A DNA stretch of 64,000 nucleotides from Alcanivorax sp. (GTDB lineage: Bacteria > Pseudomonadota > Gammaproteobacteria > Pseudomonadales > Alcanivoracaceae): the NCBI GenBank assembly GCA_017794945.1, contig CP051239.1:2966692-3030691 (forward strand). The letters are read 5' to 3'. The notes below the pieces were generated by a model, which saw only the letters and a list, made by a program, of their open reading frames with translations, was not told the origin of the DNA and made no database searches. How positions within the stretch are numbered: the first letter of the stretch is position 1; every line of letters starts with the position of its first letter. Shown piece by piece: positions 37,644-46,207 of this stretch. The position numbers and the translations under genes were made by a program.

Positions 37644-37754
37644 AATCGGCGATCCGTTCTGTTGCCGACGTCGCCCCTATGGGGCTTCGGGGTGCGTTGT
37701 AAGTGGTTAATATTTCTGGTTAATTGCCCGGATTGACAATAAAAGAGCGTTGCC

Positions 37755-38037
37755 ATGCCGAAAGTAATCTTAACTGGCTGGATTATTGTCCCCGACGGGT
37801 GTCTTGATGGCGTTGTTGATGCCCTCTCTACCCATATTGATCTCTCACGCCAAGAAAAAAGGCTGCTTGAAGTTTGAAGTCACTCAAAGCGCTAAGCACA
37901 ACAACATCTTTACTGTGTACGAGGAACTTGTCGATAAGGCCGCGTTTCAGCGCCACCAGGAACGTGTCCGTGATTCAGCCTGGCGGCGGGTATCAGCGAA
38001 CGCAGAGCGGCATTACGAGATGGGAGAAAAATCATGA
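37755..38037 (+). pseudogene. Antibiotic-biosynthesis-monooxygenase-type gene with a frameshift
   Basis: From ATG 37755 the frame gives MPKVILTGWIIVPDGCLDG...DLSRQE, a typical start for a small ABM/quinol-monooxygenase-like protein. It is cut by a stop at 37872-37874. The family sequence goes on in the next frame (KKGCLKFEVTQSAKHNNIFTVYEELVDKAAFQRHQ, to TGA 38037). The switch is at a run of six A (37855-37860); removing one A restores one ~93-residue protein. This could be a real mutation, slippage-prone expression or a sequencing error. The 3' end overlaps the next gene (ATGA). Confidence 0.82.
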
Positions 38038-38378
38038 AAGTTCATTATCTGGAGATCGTCACCGAGGATGTGGATGCGGTGTGCAAAGCGTATGAGGCTG
38101 CTCACGGCGTCAGGTTTGGCGATCCGGACGAATTACTCGGTGGCGCCAGAACCTGCGCCTTGGCCGATGGATCGATTGTCGGCGTGAGAGGGCCGCTGCG
38201 AAGCACGGAAGCGCCGGTGGTCCGGCCCTATTGGCTGGTGGAGGATATCGATCAGGCCGTGGCCGACGTTGAGGCCGCGGGGGCCAAGATTGCGATGGCG
38301 CCGATGGAGATCCCCGGCAAGGGCAAGTTCGCGATTTATATTCTCGGTGGTAACGACCACGGGCTTTGGCAGCTTTAG
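38034..38378 (+). CDS. VOC/glyoxalase-fold protein
   Basis: 114 residues. Start MKVHYLEIVTEDVDAVCKAYEAAHG, then LVEDIDQAVADVEAAGAKIAMAPMEIPGKGKFAIYILGGNDHGLWQL at the end, follows the beta-alpha-beta pattern of vicinal-oxygen-chelate proteins. Metal ligands cannot be assigned with certainty. Its ATG overlaps the stop of the frameshifted ABM gene, so it was co-translated with that gene. The function is unknown. Confidence 0.85.
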   Translation: MKVHYLEIVTEDVDAVCKAYEAAHGVRFGDPDELLGGARTCALADGSIVGVRGPLRSTEAPVVRPYWLVEDIDQAVADVEAAGAKIAMAPMEIPGKGKFAIYILGGNDHGLWQL

Positions 38379-38393
38379 AGGCTCTGGTATCCC

Positions 38394-38439
38394 GCCGGGT
38401 GGCTGGCGCCACCCTTTCGCGAGCGAGGCTCGCTCCCAC
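38394..38439 (-). repeat. REP-like two-hairpin element, copy 3
   Basis: On the minus strand: GTGGGAGCGAGC-ctc-GCTCGCGAAA, then the second stem GGGTGGC-GCCA-GCCACCC and GGC. Between convergent genes (VOC protein and dnaE2). Confidence 0.8.
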
Positions 38440-38462
38440 AAGTCTCCCCATAGTTCATCTCG

Positions 38463-41400
38463 TTATTTGAAGTCTCTGGAGCGGACGATGAGTTCGTTGA
38501 GGGCATCGCTGCTGTCGTCGAGGCGGCCGGCCATCAGGTGAACGATGCCTTCGGGGCTGATTTCCACGGTGCCGGTGACGGTGACCATCGGGCTTTTCAG
38601 CAGCACGGTGCGGAAGCGTTCCTGGATGGCGCTCCAGACCACCACGTTGGTGTTGCCGGTTTCGTCTTCCAGGGTCATGAACAGGGTGCCTTTGGCAGAG
38701 CCGGGGCGTTGCCGGTTGGTGACCAGGCCGGCGACGCGCACCACCTGGCCGGGCCGGGCGCGTTTCAGGTCCTTGGCGCGGTAGCCGCGTTTGAAGCGGG
38801 GCAGGTGGCGGACCAGGGCCATGGGGTGCTTGCCCAGGCTGACGCCCAGGTGGCGGTAGTCTTCGATCAGGGTGGTGTATTCCGAGGGGGCGTCCAGGTA
38901 GACGCCGTCGTGGTCGCCCTGGGGGCCGTCTTCGAGTAGCGGGCGCTGGCCTTCCAGGCCCTGGACGTCCCAGTGGGCCTGGTGGCGGTGGCCGCTGAGG
39001 CCGCGCAGGGCGTTGCCGGCCACCAGGGCTTCGCGTTCGCGCTGGCCGAGCCGGGCGCGGCGGCAGAGGTCGCCGACGCCGGTGAAGGGCGCTTCGGCGC
39101 GGGCCTGGACCAGGCGCTGCGCGGCCTCCGGGTTGAAACCTTTGATCTGGCACAAGCCCAGGCGCAGGGCCGGTTGCACGCCGAGCTTTTCGCGCTGCAG
39201 TTCTTCCAGGCTGTGATCCCAGTGGCTGTGGCGGGCGTCCACCGGGCGTATTTCGATGCCATGGCGGCGCGCGTCCTGGAGGATCTGCGAGGGTGAGTAG
39301 AAGCCCATGGGCAGGCTGTTGAGCAGCCCGCAGTAGAAGGCGCTGGTGTGGTGGCGCTTGAGCCAGGCGGACACGTACACCAGCAGCGCGAAACTGGCGG
39401 AGTGGGATTCCGGAAAGCCGTAGCCGCCGAAGCCTTTCATCTGCTCGAACAGGCGGCGCGCGTAATCGCCGCTGTAGCCGTTGGCGCGCATGCCGTCGAT
39501 CACCCGGGCTTCGAACTCCATCAGCTCGCCGCTTTTGCCCCAGCGCGCCATGGCGCGGCGCAGGCGGTCCGCCTCGCCGCCGGAAAAGCCCGCCGCCACC
39601 ATCACCAGCTTGATCACCTGTTCCTGGAAAATGGGCACGCCCAGGGTGCGCTCCAGCACCGCTCTGACCTTGGCGTCCGGGTAGTCGGTTTCTTCCAGGC
39701 CGTCCCGGCGGCGCAGGTAGGGGTGCACCATGTCGCCCTGGATCGGGCCGGGACGCACGATCGCCACTTCCACCACTAGGTCGTAGAACTTGCGCGGGCG
39801 CAGGCGCGGCAGCATGTTCATCTGGGCGCGGGATTCCACCTGGAACACGCCCAGGCTGTCGCCCTGGCAGAGCATGTCGTAGGTGGCCTCGTCGCCGGCG
39901 GGGATGTCCTGCATGGCCAGCGGGCGGCCCCGGTAGCCCCGCACCAGGTCCAGGGTTTTACGGATCGCGGTGAGCATGCCCAGGGCCAGCACGTCCACCT
40001 TCATCAGGCCCAGGGATTCCAGATCGTCCTTGTCCCACTGGATCAGGGTGCGGTCGGCCATGGCGGCGTTTTCCACCGGCACCAGGGTGTGCACCGGGTC
40101 GCGGGTGATCACGAAGCCGCCCACGTGTTGCGACAAATGGCGCGGGAAACCGACCAGCTCCTGCACCAGTTCCCGGTAGTGGCGGCCCAGGGTGGAGCCG
40201 CCCAGGCCCACTTCCCGGAACCGTTCCACCAGGGCGTCGGGCTTGTCCCACCAGGCCAGGTTGCTGCTCAGCCGTTCGATGATGTCCATGTCCACGCCCA
40301 GCGCGCGGCCCACGTCGCGCACCGCCGAGCGGGTGCGGTAGTGAATCACGGTGGCGGCCAGGGCGGCGCGGTCGCGGCCGTATTTGCGGTAGAGGTACTG
40401 CATCACCTCTTCGCGCCGTTCGTGCTCGAAGTCCACGTCGATGTCCGGCGGTTCGTCCCGTTCCTGGGAGATAAAGCGCTCGAACAGAAGCTGGCCGCGG
40501 CCCGGGTCCACCTCGGTGACACCCAGGCAGTAGCACACCGCGGAGTTGGCCGCCGAGCCGCGTCCCTGGCAGAGGATGCCCTGGCCACGGGCGAAGGCGA
40601 CGATGTCGTGCACGGTGAGGAAGTAGTGCGCGTAGCCGAGCTGGCGGATCAGCCCCAGCTCCTTGTCCACCAGGGCGCGCACCTTGTCCGGCACGCCGTT
40701 CGGGTAGCGGGCTTCGGCGCCCTGGTGGGCGAGGGCGGCGAGGTAGTCGTCGGCGTTCTGGCCCGGCGGCACCACTTCCTCCGGATACTGGTAGCGGATT
40801 TCGTCCATTTCGAAGTGGCACTGGTCGGCGATCCAGCCGGCTTCTTCCAGCAGCGCCGGCGGGTAGATTTCCGCCAGCCGGTCCAGGTCGCGCAGGTGGC
40901 GCTGGTCGTTCTGGAACCGGCGCCGGCCCAGGTCACGCACCGTGGTGTTCAGGCGCAGGGCGGTGAGCAGCTCCTGCAGGCGCTGGCGTTCCGGCCGGTG
41001 GTAGTGGACGTCGTTGGCGGCGGTCATGGCCAGCCCGAAGCGATCCGCCAGCTGATAGCAGTAGCGGTAGTGCAGGGCGTCGTTGCGGTCCTGGAGCAGC
41101 TCGCAGGCCAGCCACAGGCGCTCGCCGAAGTGCGCCTTGAGCAGGGCGGCGTGGTGTTCGTCGCGGTCGTCGCCGGCGGGCAGCCACAGGCACAGGGCGT
41201 TGCGGTCGATGCGCGTCAGGTCCCGCCAGTGCAGCCGGTAGTGGCCCTTCTCCGCGCGTCGCCGGCCGCGAGTGATCAGCGTGGAAATTTCCCCGTAGGC
41301 TTGCCGGTCCCGGGCCAGCAGCACCAGGCGCAGTTCGCCCCGGTCCTGGTGCAGGCGGAAGTGGCTGCCCACGATCAGCCGGAAATCCAGCGCACGGCCT

Positions 41401-41591
41401 TCGTCCTCCAGGGCTTTTTTGAGGTTCTCGCGGGCCTGGTAGGCGCGCACCACGCCGGCCAGGGAGCCGTCGTCGGTGATCGCCAGGGCGCGGTAGCCCT
41501 GGCGCCAGGCCTGCCACACCAGCTCCTCCGGCTGGCTGGCGCCGGTGAGAAAGGTGAAGGCGGACGTGCAATGCAGTTCCGCGAAGTCCAT
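38463..41591 (-). CDS. dnaE2: Error-prone DNA polymerase DnaE2 (ImuC)
   Basis: 1042 residues. A C-family polymerase alpha-subunit paralogue used for translesion synthesis after DNA damage. The N-terminal PHP domain begins FAELHCTSAFTFLTGAS. Polymerase motifs include LCQGRGSAANSAVCYCLGVTEVDP and the catalytic region PPDIDVDFEHERREEV; there is an HhH region (KGFNPEAAQRLVQAR) and a C-terminal OB domain (RVAGLVTNRQRPGSAKG). It is last in the imuA-imuB-dnaE2 cassette, starting 1 bp after imuB. Confidence 0.97.
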   Translation of the reverse strand: MDFAELHCTSAFTFLTGASQPEELVWQAWRQGYRALAITDDGSLAGVVRAYQARENLKKALEDEGRALDFRLIVGSHFRLHQDRGELRLVLLARDRQAYGEISTLITRGRRRAEKGHYRLHWRDLTRIDRNALCLWLPAGDDRDEHHAALLKAHFGERLWLACELLQDRNDALHYRYCYQLADRFGLAMTAANDVHYHRPERQRLQELLTALRLNTTVRDLGRRRFQNDQRHLRDLDRLAEIYPPALLEEAGWIADQCHFEMDEIRYQYPEEVVPPGQNADDYLAALAHQGAEARYPNGVPDKVRALVDKELGLIRQLGYAHYFLTVHDIVAFARGQGILCQGRGSAANSAVCYCLGVTEVDPGRGQLLFERFISQERDEPPDIDVDFEHERREEVMQYLYRKYGRDRAALAATVIHYRTRSAVRDVGRALGVDMDIIERLSSNLAWWDKPDALVERFREVGLGGSTLGRHYRELVQELVGFPRHLSQHVGGFVITRDPVHTLVPVENAAMADRTLIQWDKDDLESLGLMKVDVLALGMLTAIRKTLDLVRGYRGRPLAMQDIPAGDEATYDMLCQGDSLGVFQVESRAQMNMLPRLRPRKFYDLVVEVAIVRPGPIQGDMVHPYLRRRDGLEETDYPDAKVRAVLERTLGVPIFQEQVIKLVMVAAGFSGGEADRLRRAMARWGKSGELMEFEARVIDGMRANGYSGDYARRLFEQMKGFGGYGFPESHSASFALLVYVSAWLKRHHTSAFYCGLLNSLPMGFYSPSQILQDARRHGIEIRPVDARHSHWDHSLEELQREKLGVQPALRLGLCQIKGFNPEAAQRLVQARAEAPFTGVGDLCRRARLGQREREALVAGNALRGLSGHRHQAHWDVQGLEGQRPLLEDGPQGDHDGVYLDAPSEYTTLIEDYRHLGVSLGKHPMALVRHLPRFKRGYRAKDLKRARPGQVVRVAGLVTNRQRPGSAKGTLFMTLEDETGNTNVVVWSAIQERFRTVLLKSPMVTVTGTVEISPEGIVHLMAGRLDDSSDALNELIVRSRDFK

Positions 41592-41592
41592 C

Positions 41593-43020
41593 TCAGAAAA
41601 AGCCCTGCAGCCACCAGCGCGCCTGGTCGTCCTCGAACACCCAGCAGCAGAGCCCGTCGGGATGATGAGCGACCCGATAGCGGCGCGCGGCCAGGTCGTG
41701 CCAGGGCTGGCTGAAGCGCTCCTCCTGGGGAAACAGCGTCAGTGGCCGGCCGCGCCAGTGGGGCACCCGGTCGCGCAGGGTCAGCGGCCGGGGCGGGTCG
41801 AGCAGCCACAGGGGGCGGTCCTGGTCGCGGTCCCGGCCGTCGTCGGCGGCCGGCTTGGGCGCCGACGCCAGCGGCGCCCGACCGCGTTCGGTTTCTTCCG
41901 GCAGATGGCCGTCGCCCCGGTCCGGGCGGTACACGCCCAGCGCCGGTTCGCCGGCCAGTTTTTCCAGCAGGTCGGCCAGCGGCGGCCGGGCGCCCGGGTC
42001 CGGGAACAGCTCCGCGAGGCCGGGGTTGCGCGGCCGGGGGCGGCCACCGTCCAGGCCCAGGCCCAGCAGCGGGGCGCTCAGTTCGTGGTGACTCAGGCGC
42101 CGCTGGCTGAGGTCCAGCCAGGTGGCGGCGTCATGGCCCTGACGGGCACGCCGTACGATCAAGGTGTCCCGTTGGCCGTTGTTCAAATACAGGTGCCAGC
42201 GCAGGCTCACCAGGCTTTCCTGGTGGCGGTTCAGGGTCTCTTCCAGCGTCGCCAGCAGGGTGCTCATGGGGCCGCTGAGCCGGTCCAGATCGTCCAGCGG
42301 GTCGTCGAAGTCGAGCCGCTCGCGGAACGGGCGCGGCGGGGAAATCGGTTTGCGCGGGTCCGCCTGCTCGCCGAGCAGACGCTGTAGCCAGTCGAGAAAG
42401 TCGACCCCGAAACGCTTGCCCAGCGCCGCCCGGGGCAGCGGGAACAGCTCGCCCAGGGTGCGGAAACCGGGCGCCTGCAGGCGCCGGCGCAGGCGCTCGT
42501 CCAGGTCCAGGTCGGCGAGCGGCAGGTCCGCCAGCCAGGCCTGGAAACGCGCCGCTTCCGGGGGCGCGTCCAGGGGTGGCGGGTCGGTGAGGTGCCAGGC
42601 GGCCAAGGGCGTGGGGCCGATGCCCAGGCGGCTGGTCAGCGGGCAGTGCAGCCGGTAGCGGTCGACCCGGGCGAGCAGCGGTTTAAAGCCGCCGAACAGT
42701 TTCAGGCAGCCGCCCACTTCCAGCAGCACGGTGGCCGGCGGCGCCGGGCACACCTGGGGCGTGAGGGCCAGCAACTGGCGAGCTTCACGCAGTAATGCCT
42801 GGTGCTGGTGGTCGGCCCGTGCTTCGTGCACCTCCAGGGCTTCGCACAGGGCCCGGGCGGTGCCCAGGCGCAGGCCCGCTTCCACGCCGGCGGCGCGGGC
42901 CGCCGGATTGGCCAGCAGCACTCGGTTGCCACGCACCAGCACGCGGGGCTCCGGGCGCGGGCCGTGTTCCGCCTCCAGCGCCAGCAGCGGAAAATGCAGG
43001 GCCAGCCACAGCGCGCTCAT
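41593..43020 (-). CDS. imuB: Y-family polymerase-like protein ImuB
   Basis: 475 residues. A Y-family polymerase relative that lacks catalytic activity and acts as the hub of the ImuABC mutasome through the beta clamp. Recognisable stretches are LWLALHFPLLALEAE at the start, GNRVLLANPAARAAGVEAGLRLGTARALCE and HCPLTSRLGIGPTPLAAWHLT. It ends in a Trp/Phe-rich RWWLQGFF. It overlaps imuA by 4 bp (ATGA). As usual for this family, the N-terminal acidic catalytic motif of active Y-polymerases is absent. Confidence 0.93.
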   Translation of the reverse strand: MSALWLALHFPLLALEAEHGPRPEPRVLVRGNRVLLANPAARAAGVEAGLRLGTARALCEALEVHEARADHQHQALLREARQLLALTPQVCPAPPATVLLEVGGCLKLFGGFKPLLARVDRYRLHCPLTSRLGIGPTPLAAWHLTDPPPLDAPPEAARFQAWLADLPLADLDLDERLRRRLQAPGFRTLGELFPLPRAALGKRFGVDFLDWLQRLLGEQADPRKPISPPRPFRERLDFDDPLDDLDRLSGPMSTLLATLEETLNRHQESLVSLRWHLYLNNGQRDTLIVRRARQGHDAATWLDLSQRRLSHHELSAPLLGLGLDGGRPRPRNPGLAELFPDPGARPPLADLLEKLAGEPALGVYRPDRGDGHLPEETERGRAPLASAPKPAADDGRDRDQDRPLWLLDPPRPLTLRDRVPHWRGRPLTLFPQEERFSQPWHDLAARRYRVAHHPDGLCCWVFEDDQARWWLQGFF

Positions 43021-43787
43021 GGCCGCACCTCCGGAGCGACGGGAGCGGGCAGCCGCAACAAGGGCGTGCGTAGCGCGGGCTCCGCCGCCGGCCGCCGGGT
43101 CAGGGCCGGCAGCTCATGGCAGGCCGGTGGTCGCCGGCGCAGGTGTTCGGGCAGCAGCGACAACCGGCACTGTTGTCCGGCCCGGCCACCGGGCTGCTTG
43201 TGCACGGTGACGGTCAGTTCGCCGGGGGCCGGGCAGCTCAGGTCCAGACGCAGCGGGGCCGGGCTGGGTTGCCGGCCGGCCTGGCGCGGGCGCACCAGTA
43301 CCAGCAGGCAGCGCCCCTGTTGCGCGCCGAGATGCAGGCGCCGCAAGGTACCCGCCGGCAACGGGCCGCCCGGTGCCCACAGCAACGCCAGCCGCACGGT
43401 GTCGCCGGCAATCGCTTCGAAACTGGCACGCAGCAGGGTGGCGCGGTCGTCGCTGCGCAGAATCAGCAGGTCGTCCAGGGGCACCCCGGCCCGGGCCAGC
43501 ATGGTGGCGGAAGGCCGCAGTGGCGGGTTGGCGATCAGGCGGGCGCCGGGGCCGTCGCTGGCCAGCACCGGCAGCAGCAGATGCAATACCGCCGGGCAGG
43601 GCAAAGGACAGAGCAGCTCCACCAGGCCCTGCTCCGGCCAGCCGCCGCCGGCCAGGATGCGGTCCAGGTCGCTGAAGCCGGTGCGTTGTCCCTGGCCGAT
43701 ACCGGTGCTTTCGCGGCCCCACCAGGTGTCCCCGCGGGCCAGCAGTTGTTGCAAGAAATCAGGCGGCATGGGCGGCATGAAAGGCAA
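43017..43787 (-). CDS. imuA: SOS-mutagenesis protein ImuA (RecA-like)
   Basis: 256 residues. A RecA/SulA-related protein that recruits the ImuBC polymerase pair. It starts MPFMPPMPPDFLQQLLARGD and has a degenerate P-loop region near LAGGGWPEQGLVELLCP, followed by RLALLWAPGGPLPAGTLRRL. It is the first gene of the cassette; a LexA box ends 19 bp upstream of its ATG. Sequence similarity in this family is low, so the call leans partly on operon position. Confidence 0.9.
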   Translation of the reverse strand: MPFMPPMPPDFLQQLLARGDTWWGRESTGIGQGQRTGFSDLDRILAGGGWPEQGLVELLCPLPCPAVLHLLLPVLASDGPGARLIANPPLRPSATMLARAGVPLDDLLILRSDDRATLLRASFEAIAGDTVRLALLWAPGGPLPAGTLRRLHLGAQQGRCLLVLVRPRQAGRQPSPAPLRLDLSCPAPGELTVTVHKQPGGRAGQQCRLSLLPEHLRRRPPACHELPALTRRPAAEPALRTPLLRLPAPVAPEVRP

Positions 43788-43805
43788 TCCGGGATGTTGG
43801 GGGTA

Positions 43806-43821
43806 CTGTACATAAGAACAG
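43806..43821. promoter_or_regulatory. LexA (SOS) box upstream of imuA
   Basis: CTGTACATAAGAACAG fits the gammaproteobacterial LexA consensus CTGT-N8-ACAG exactly. It lies 19 bp before the imuA ATG, where a bound repressor would block transcription. Confidence 0.9.
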
Positions 43822-43956
43822 TATCCTCAACCCGGCGAAGGGTCAATGGGCAAGGCTGTGCTGAGCGGTCAAGCGCTGCTGTCAGGGTAAACATATTGTA
43901 TTGCCCGGGCCTCTTGAGTAGCTTCAAGGCATCCCCGAGCTCGACGAGATTCCCCG

Positions 43957-44598
43957 ATGTCATCACAACAACAAACAGCGCGCCGGTTGTCCTCGGCGTT
44001 CCAGCAGGGCGTGACCCGGCGGCGGTTCCTGAAGTGGGGCCTGATCGGTAGTGCCGGCGTGGCCGCCGCCGCCGCGGGCGGCTTCGCGCTGCTGCGCCTG
44101 TCGCCTCTGGACGACCGACCGAAACCGGATTGGGCGGATGGCCTGAGCCGCCAGGAATACCATCTGTTCGACCGGGCCCGCGTGGCGCTGCTGCCCACCG
44201 TGGGCACGGACCTCACGCCCAGTGATCAGGTGCCGGTGGTGCGCAACGTGCAGGACATTCTGAATTTCATGGACCCGGCCACCCGCAAGGAAGTGGCCAC
44301 CGGGCTAAGCCTGTTCGATAACGCCGCCGTGGTGTTCCACGGCAAGCGTTTCGTGGATCTGGACGAGGCCACCGCCCGTGATTATTTCGATGCCTGGAGC
44401 CGGGGCAACGTGATACAGCGCACCCTGGGCACGGTGATCAAGCAGCTCACCTACACCTCCTACTGGCGCGACGAAAGCACCTGGGGCCCGGTGGAATTCG
44501 ACGGCCCGGTGTCCGACCGCTGGGGCATCGCTTATTTGGGCAACGCGCCCCTGCCGGATCAGCAATCGGAGCAAGCCACTGAGGAGGGCAACGCATGA
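43957..44598 (+). CDS. Tat-targeted small subunit (gluconate 2-dehydrogenase subunit 3-like)
   Basis: 213 residues. A Tat signal TRRRFLKWG (residues ~20-28) precedes a hydrophobic Ala/Gly stretch. The mature part (LSRQEYHLFDRARVALLPTVG, then NVIQRTLGTVIKQLTYTSYW) follows the pattern of gluconate 2-dehydrogenase subunit 3, the Tat carrier of FAD-dependent GMC dehydrogenases. Its stop overlaps the GMC gene start (ATGA), so the two form one unit. By analogy it escorts the partner to the periplasm. Confidence 0.82.
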   Translation: MSSQQQTARRLSSAFQQGVTRRRFLKWGLIGSAGVAAAAAGGFALLRLSPLDDRPKPDWADGLSRQEYHLFDRARVALLPTVGTDLTPSDQVPVVRNVQDILNFMDPATRKEVATGLSLFDNAAVVFHGKRFVDLDEATARDYFDAWSRGNVIQRTLGTVIKQLTYTSYWRDESTWGPVEFDGPVSDRWGIAYLGNAPLPDQQSEQATEEGNA

Positions 44599-46133
44599 GC
44601 GAAGTGCAATGGCGGTCTTCCGGCTTGCCGGTGACCCAGGCTAAGGACATTAAAGAGCGCTCGCTGACCCTGGACGCGGACGTGGTGATCGTCGGCTCCG
44701 GCGCCGGCGGCGCGGTGGCCGGCTATGAGCTGGCCCGGCGCGGCAAGAAGGTGGTGATTCTGGAAGCGGGGCCCTATGTCCCCTCGAAAGACTTCACCGA
44801 GCGCTTCCCGGAAAGCCTGGAAACCCTGTACCAGGACCACGGCGGCCAGACCAACAAAAGCGGCGACCTGCTGGTGTTGCAGGGCGCCTGCGTGGGCGGC
44901 TCCACGGTAGTGAACGGCTGCGTGTGCTTCCGCACCCCGGACTTTATTCTGCAGGACTGGCAGCGGGATTTCGGGCTCAGCGATCTGACCGCCGAAGAGC
45001 TGGCGCCGTATTTTGACCGGGTGGAAAAGAACCTCTCCATCGAGGAAAACAAGGAACACGAGATCGCCCGCCACGGCCAGCTGATCCGTGCCGGCGCCAA
45101 CAAGCTGGGCTGGTCGGTGAAACCGTTCAAACGCAATATTCGTGAATGCGCGCTGACCGGGCACTGCCTGTCCGGCTGCAAGACCGAACGCAAGCAGTCC
45201 ATGCTGGTCAGCTATCTGCCCTGGGCCACCGCCCACGGCGCCCGCATTTACGCCGACACCCGGGTCACCGAAGTGCTGGCCGACGGCGGCCGCGCGCGCG
45301 GCGTACGCGCCGAGGTCACCGGCCATGATGGCGCCAAGGTGGCGGACATGACGGTCAACGCGGAGCGGGTGATCCTCGCCGCCGGTGCCGTGCAGACGCC
45401 CTTGCTGCTGTTGAAGGGTGGCCTGGCCAACCGGTCCGGGCAGGTGGGCAAGAACTTCGCCTGTCACCCGTCGCTGTATGTGTCGGCGCGCTATCCGAAG
45501 CCGGTGCACGCCTGGCGCGGCGCCATGCTGGGGGTGTACGTGGACGAGTTTCTGCACCCGGACAAGGGCGGCTTCGTGCTGGAGGACGGCGGCGCCGGCC
45601 TGGCGGAACTGAGCATGACCGCGGAGCCGGGCACCGGCGAGCCGTTCATGCAGTTCATGAAGGACGCCAAGTACCTGGCCGGTCTGGTGACGCTGATCCA
45701 CGACCACAACGTGGGCACCATCCGCTGGGAGGACGGCCGCAAGGTGATCGACTACCAGCTCGCCAACTCGGATTTCCCGTCCATGAAGCGGGCCCTGAAA
45801 GCGGCCGCCAGACTGCACCTGGCCTCCGGCGCCGAGGAAGTCTATGTACCGTCCAGCGACAAGCGGGTGATTCGTTCCGAGGCGGATATCGACGCCGCCG
45901 TGGAAGGGCTCGAGAACCAGCCCCAGCATCTGCGCATGGTGAGCTACCACCCGCAGGGCAGTTGCCGCATGGGCGCCGACCCGGACACCAGCGTGGTGAA
46001 TTCAGACGGTGAAACCCATGACGTGAAAGGGCTCTATGTGGCGGACGCGAGCCTGTTGCCGACCTCGATCATCGTCAATCCCCAGGTGACGGTGTATGCG
46101 CTGGCCACCCGCATCGCCGAGCGTATGGTGTGA
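44595..46133 (+). CDS. GMC family FAD-dependent oxidoreductase
   Basis: 512 residues. FAD-binding motif VVIVGSGAGGAVAGYELARRG near residue 30; a substrate-side GACVGGSTVVNGCVCF; and the C-terminal SYHPQGSCRMG with the likely catalytic His, followed by DASLLPTSIIVNPQVTVYALA. The family oxidises alcohols, sugars or sterols. It has no signal peptide of its own; the upstream Tat protein probably carries it. The cysteine-rich stretch CALTGHCLSGCKTERKQ is found in long-chain alcohol oxidase/dehydrogenase-like members, so an alcohol or sterol substrate is one option. Confidence 0.9.
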   Translation: MSEVQWRSSGLPVTQAKDIKERSLTLDADVVIVGSGAGGAVAGYELARRGKKVVILEAGPYVPSKDFTERFPESLETLYQDHGGQTNKSGDLLVLQGACVGGSTVVNGCVCFRTPDFILQDWQRDFGLSDLTAEELAPYFDRVEKNLSIEENKEHEIARHGQLIRAGANKLGWSVKPFKRNIRECALTGHCLSGCKTERKQSMLVSYLPWATAHGARIYADTRVTEVLADGGRARGVRAEVTGHDGAKVADMTVNAERVILAAGAVQTPLLLLKGGLANRSGQVGKNFACHPSLYVSARYPKPVHAWRGAMLGVYVDEFLHPDKGGFVLEDGGAGLAELSMTAEPGTGEPFMQFMKDAKYLAGLVTLIHDHNVGTIRWEDGRKVIDYQLANSDFPSMKRALKAAARLHLASGAEEVYVPSSDKRVIRSEADIDAAVEGLENQPQHLRMVSYHPQGSCRMGADPDTSVVNSDGETHDVKGLYVADASLLPTSIIVNPQVTVYALATRIAERMV

Positions 46134-46163
46134 GACCAGCTGCAAGCCTCAAGCTGCAAGCAG

Positions 46164-46207
46164 GTGGGAGCGAGCCTGCTCGCGAAAGGCCGGCAGCGCC
46201 GGCCGGC
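46164..46207 (+). repeat. REP-like two-hairpin element, copy 2
   Basis: GTGGGAGCGAGC-ct-GCTCGCGAAA, then GGCCGGC-AGC-GCCGGCC and GGC. It lies between convergent genes, directly before the lipoprotein stop codon. Just upstream AGCTGCAAGC occurs twice (46138-46162), another Pseudomonas-like repeat pattern. Confidence 0.82.

Noticed and set aside
33525..38378. Whole accessory patch as a genomic island with integrase
   Set aside because: No integrase, transposase, tRNA or att repeat was found. Only the duplicated 5' fragment and composition support recent change.
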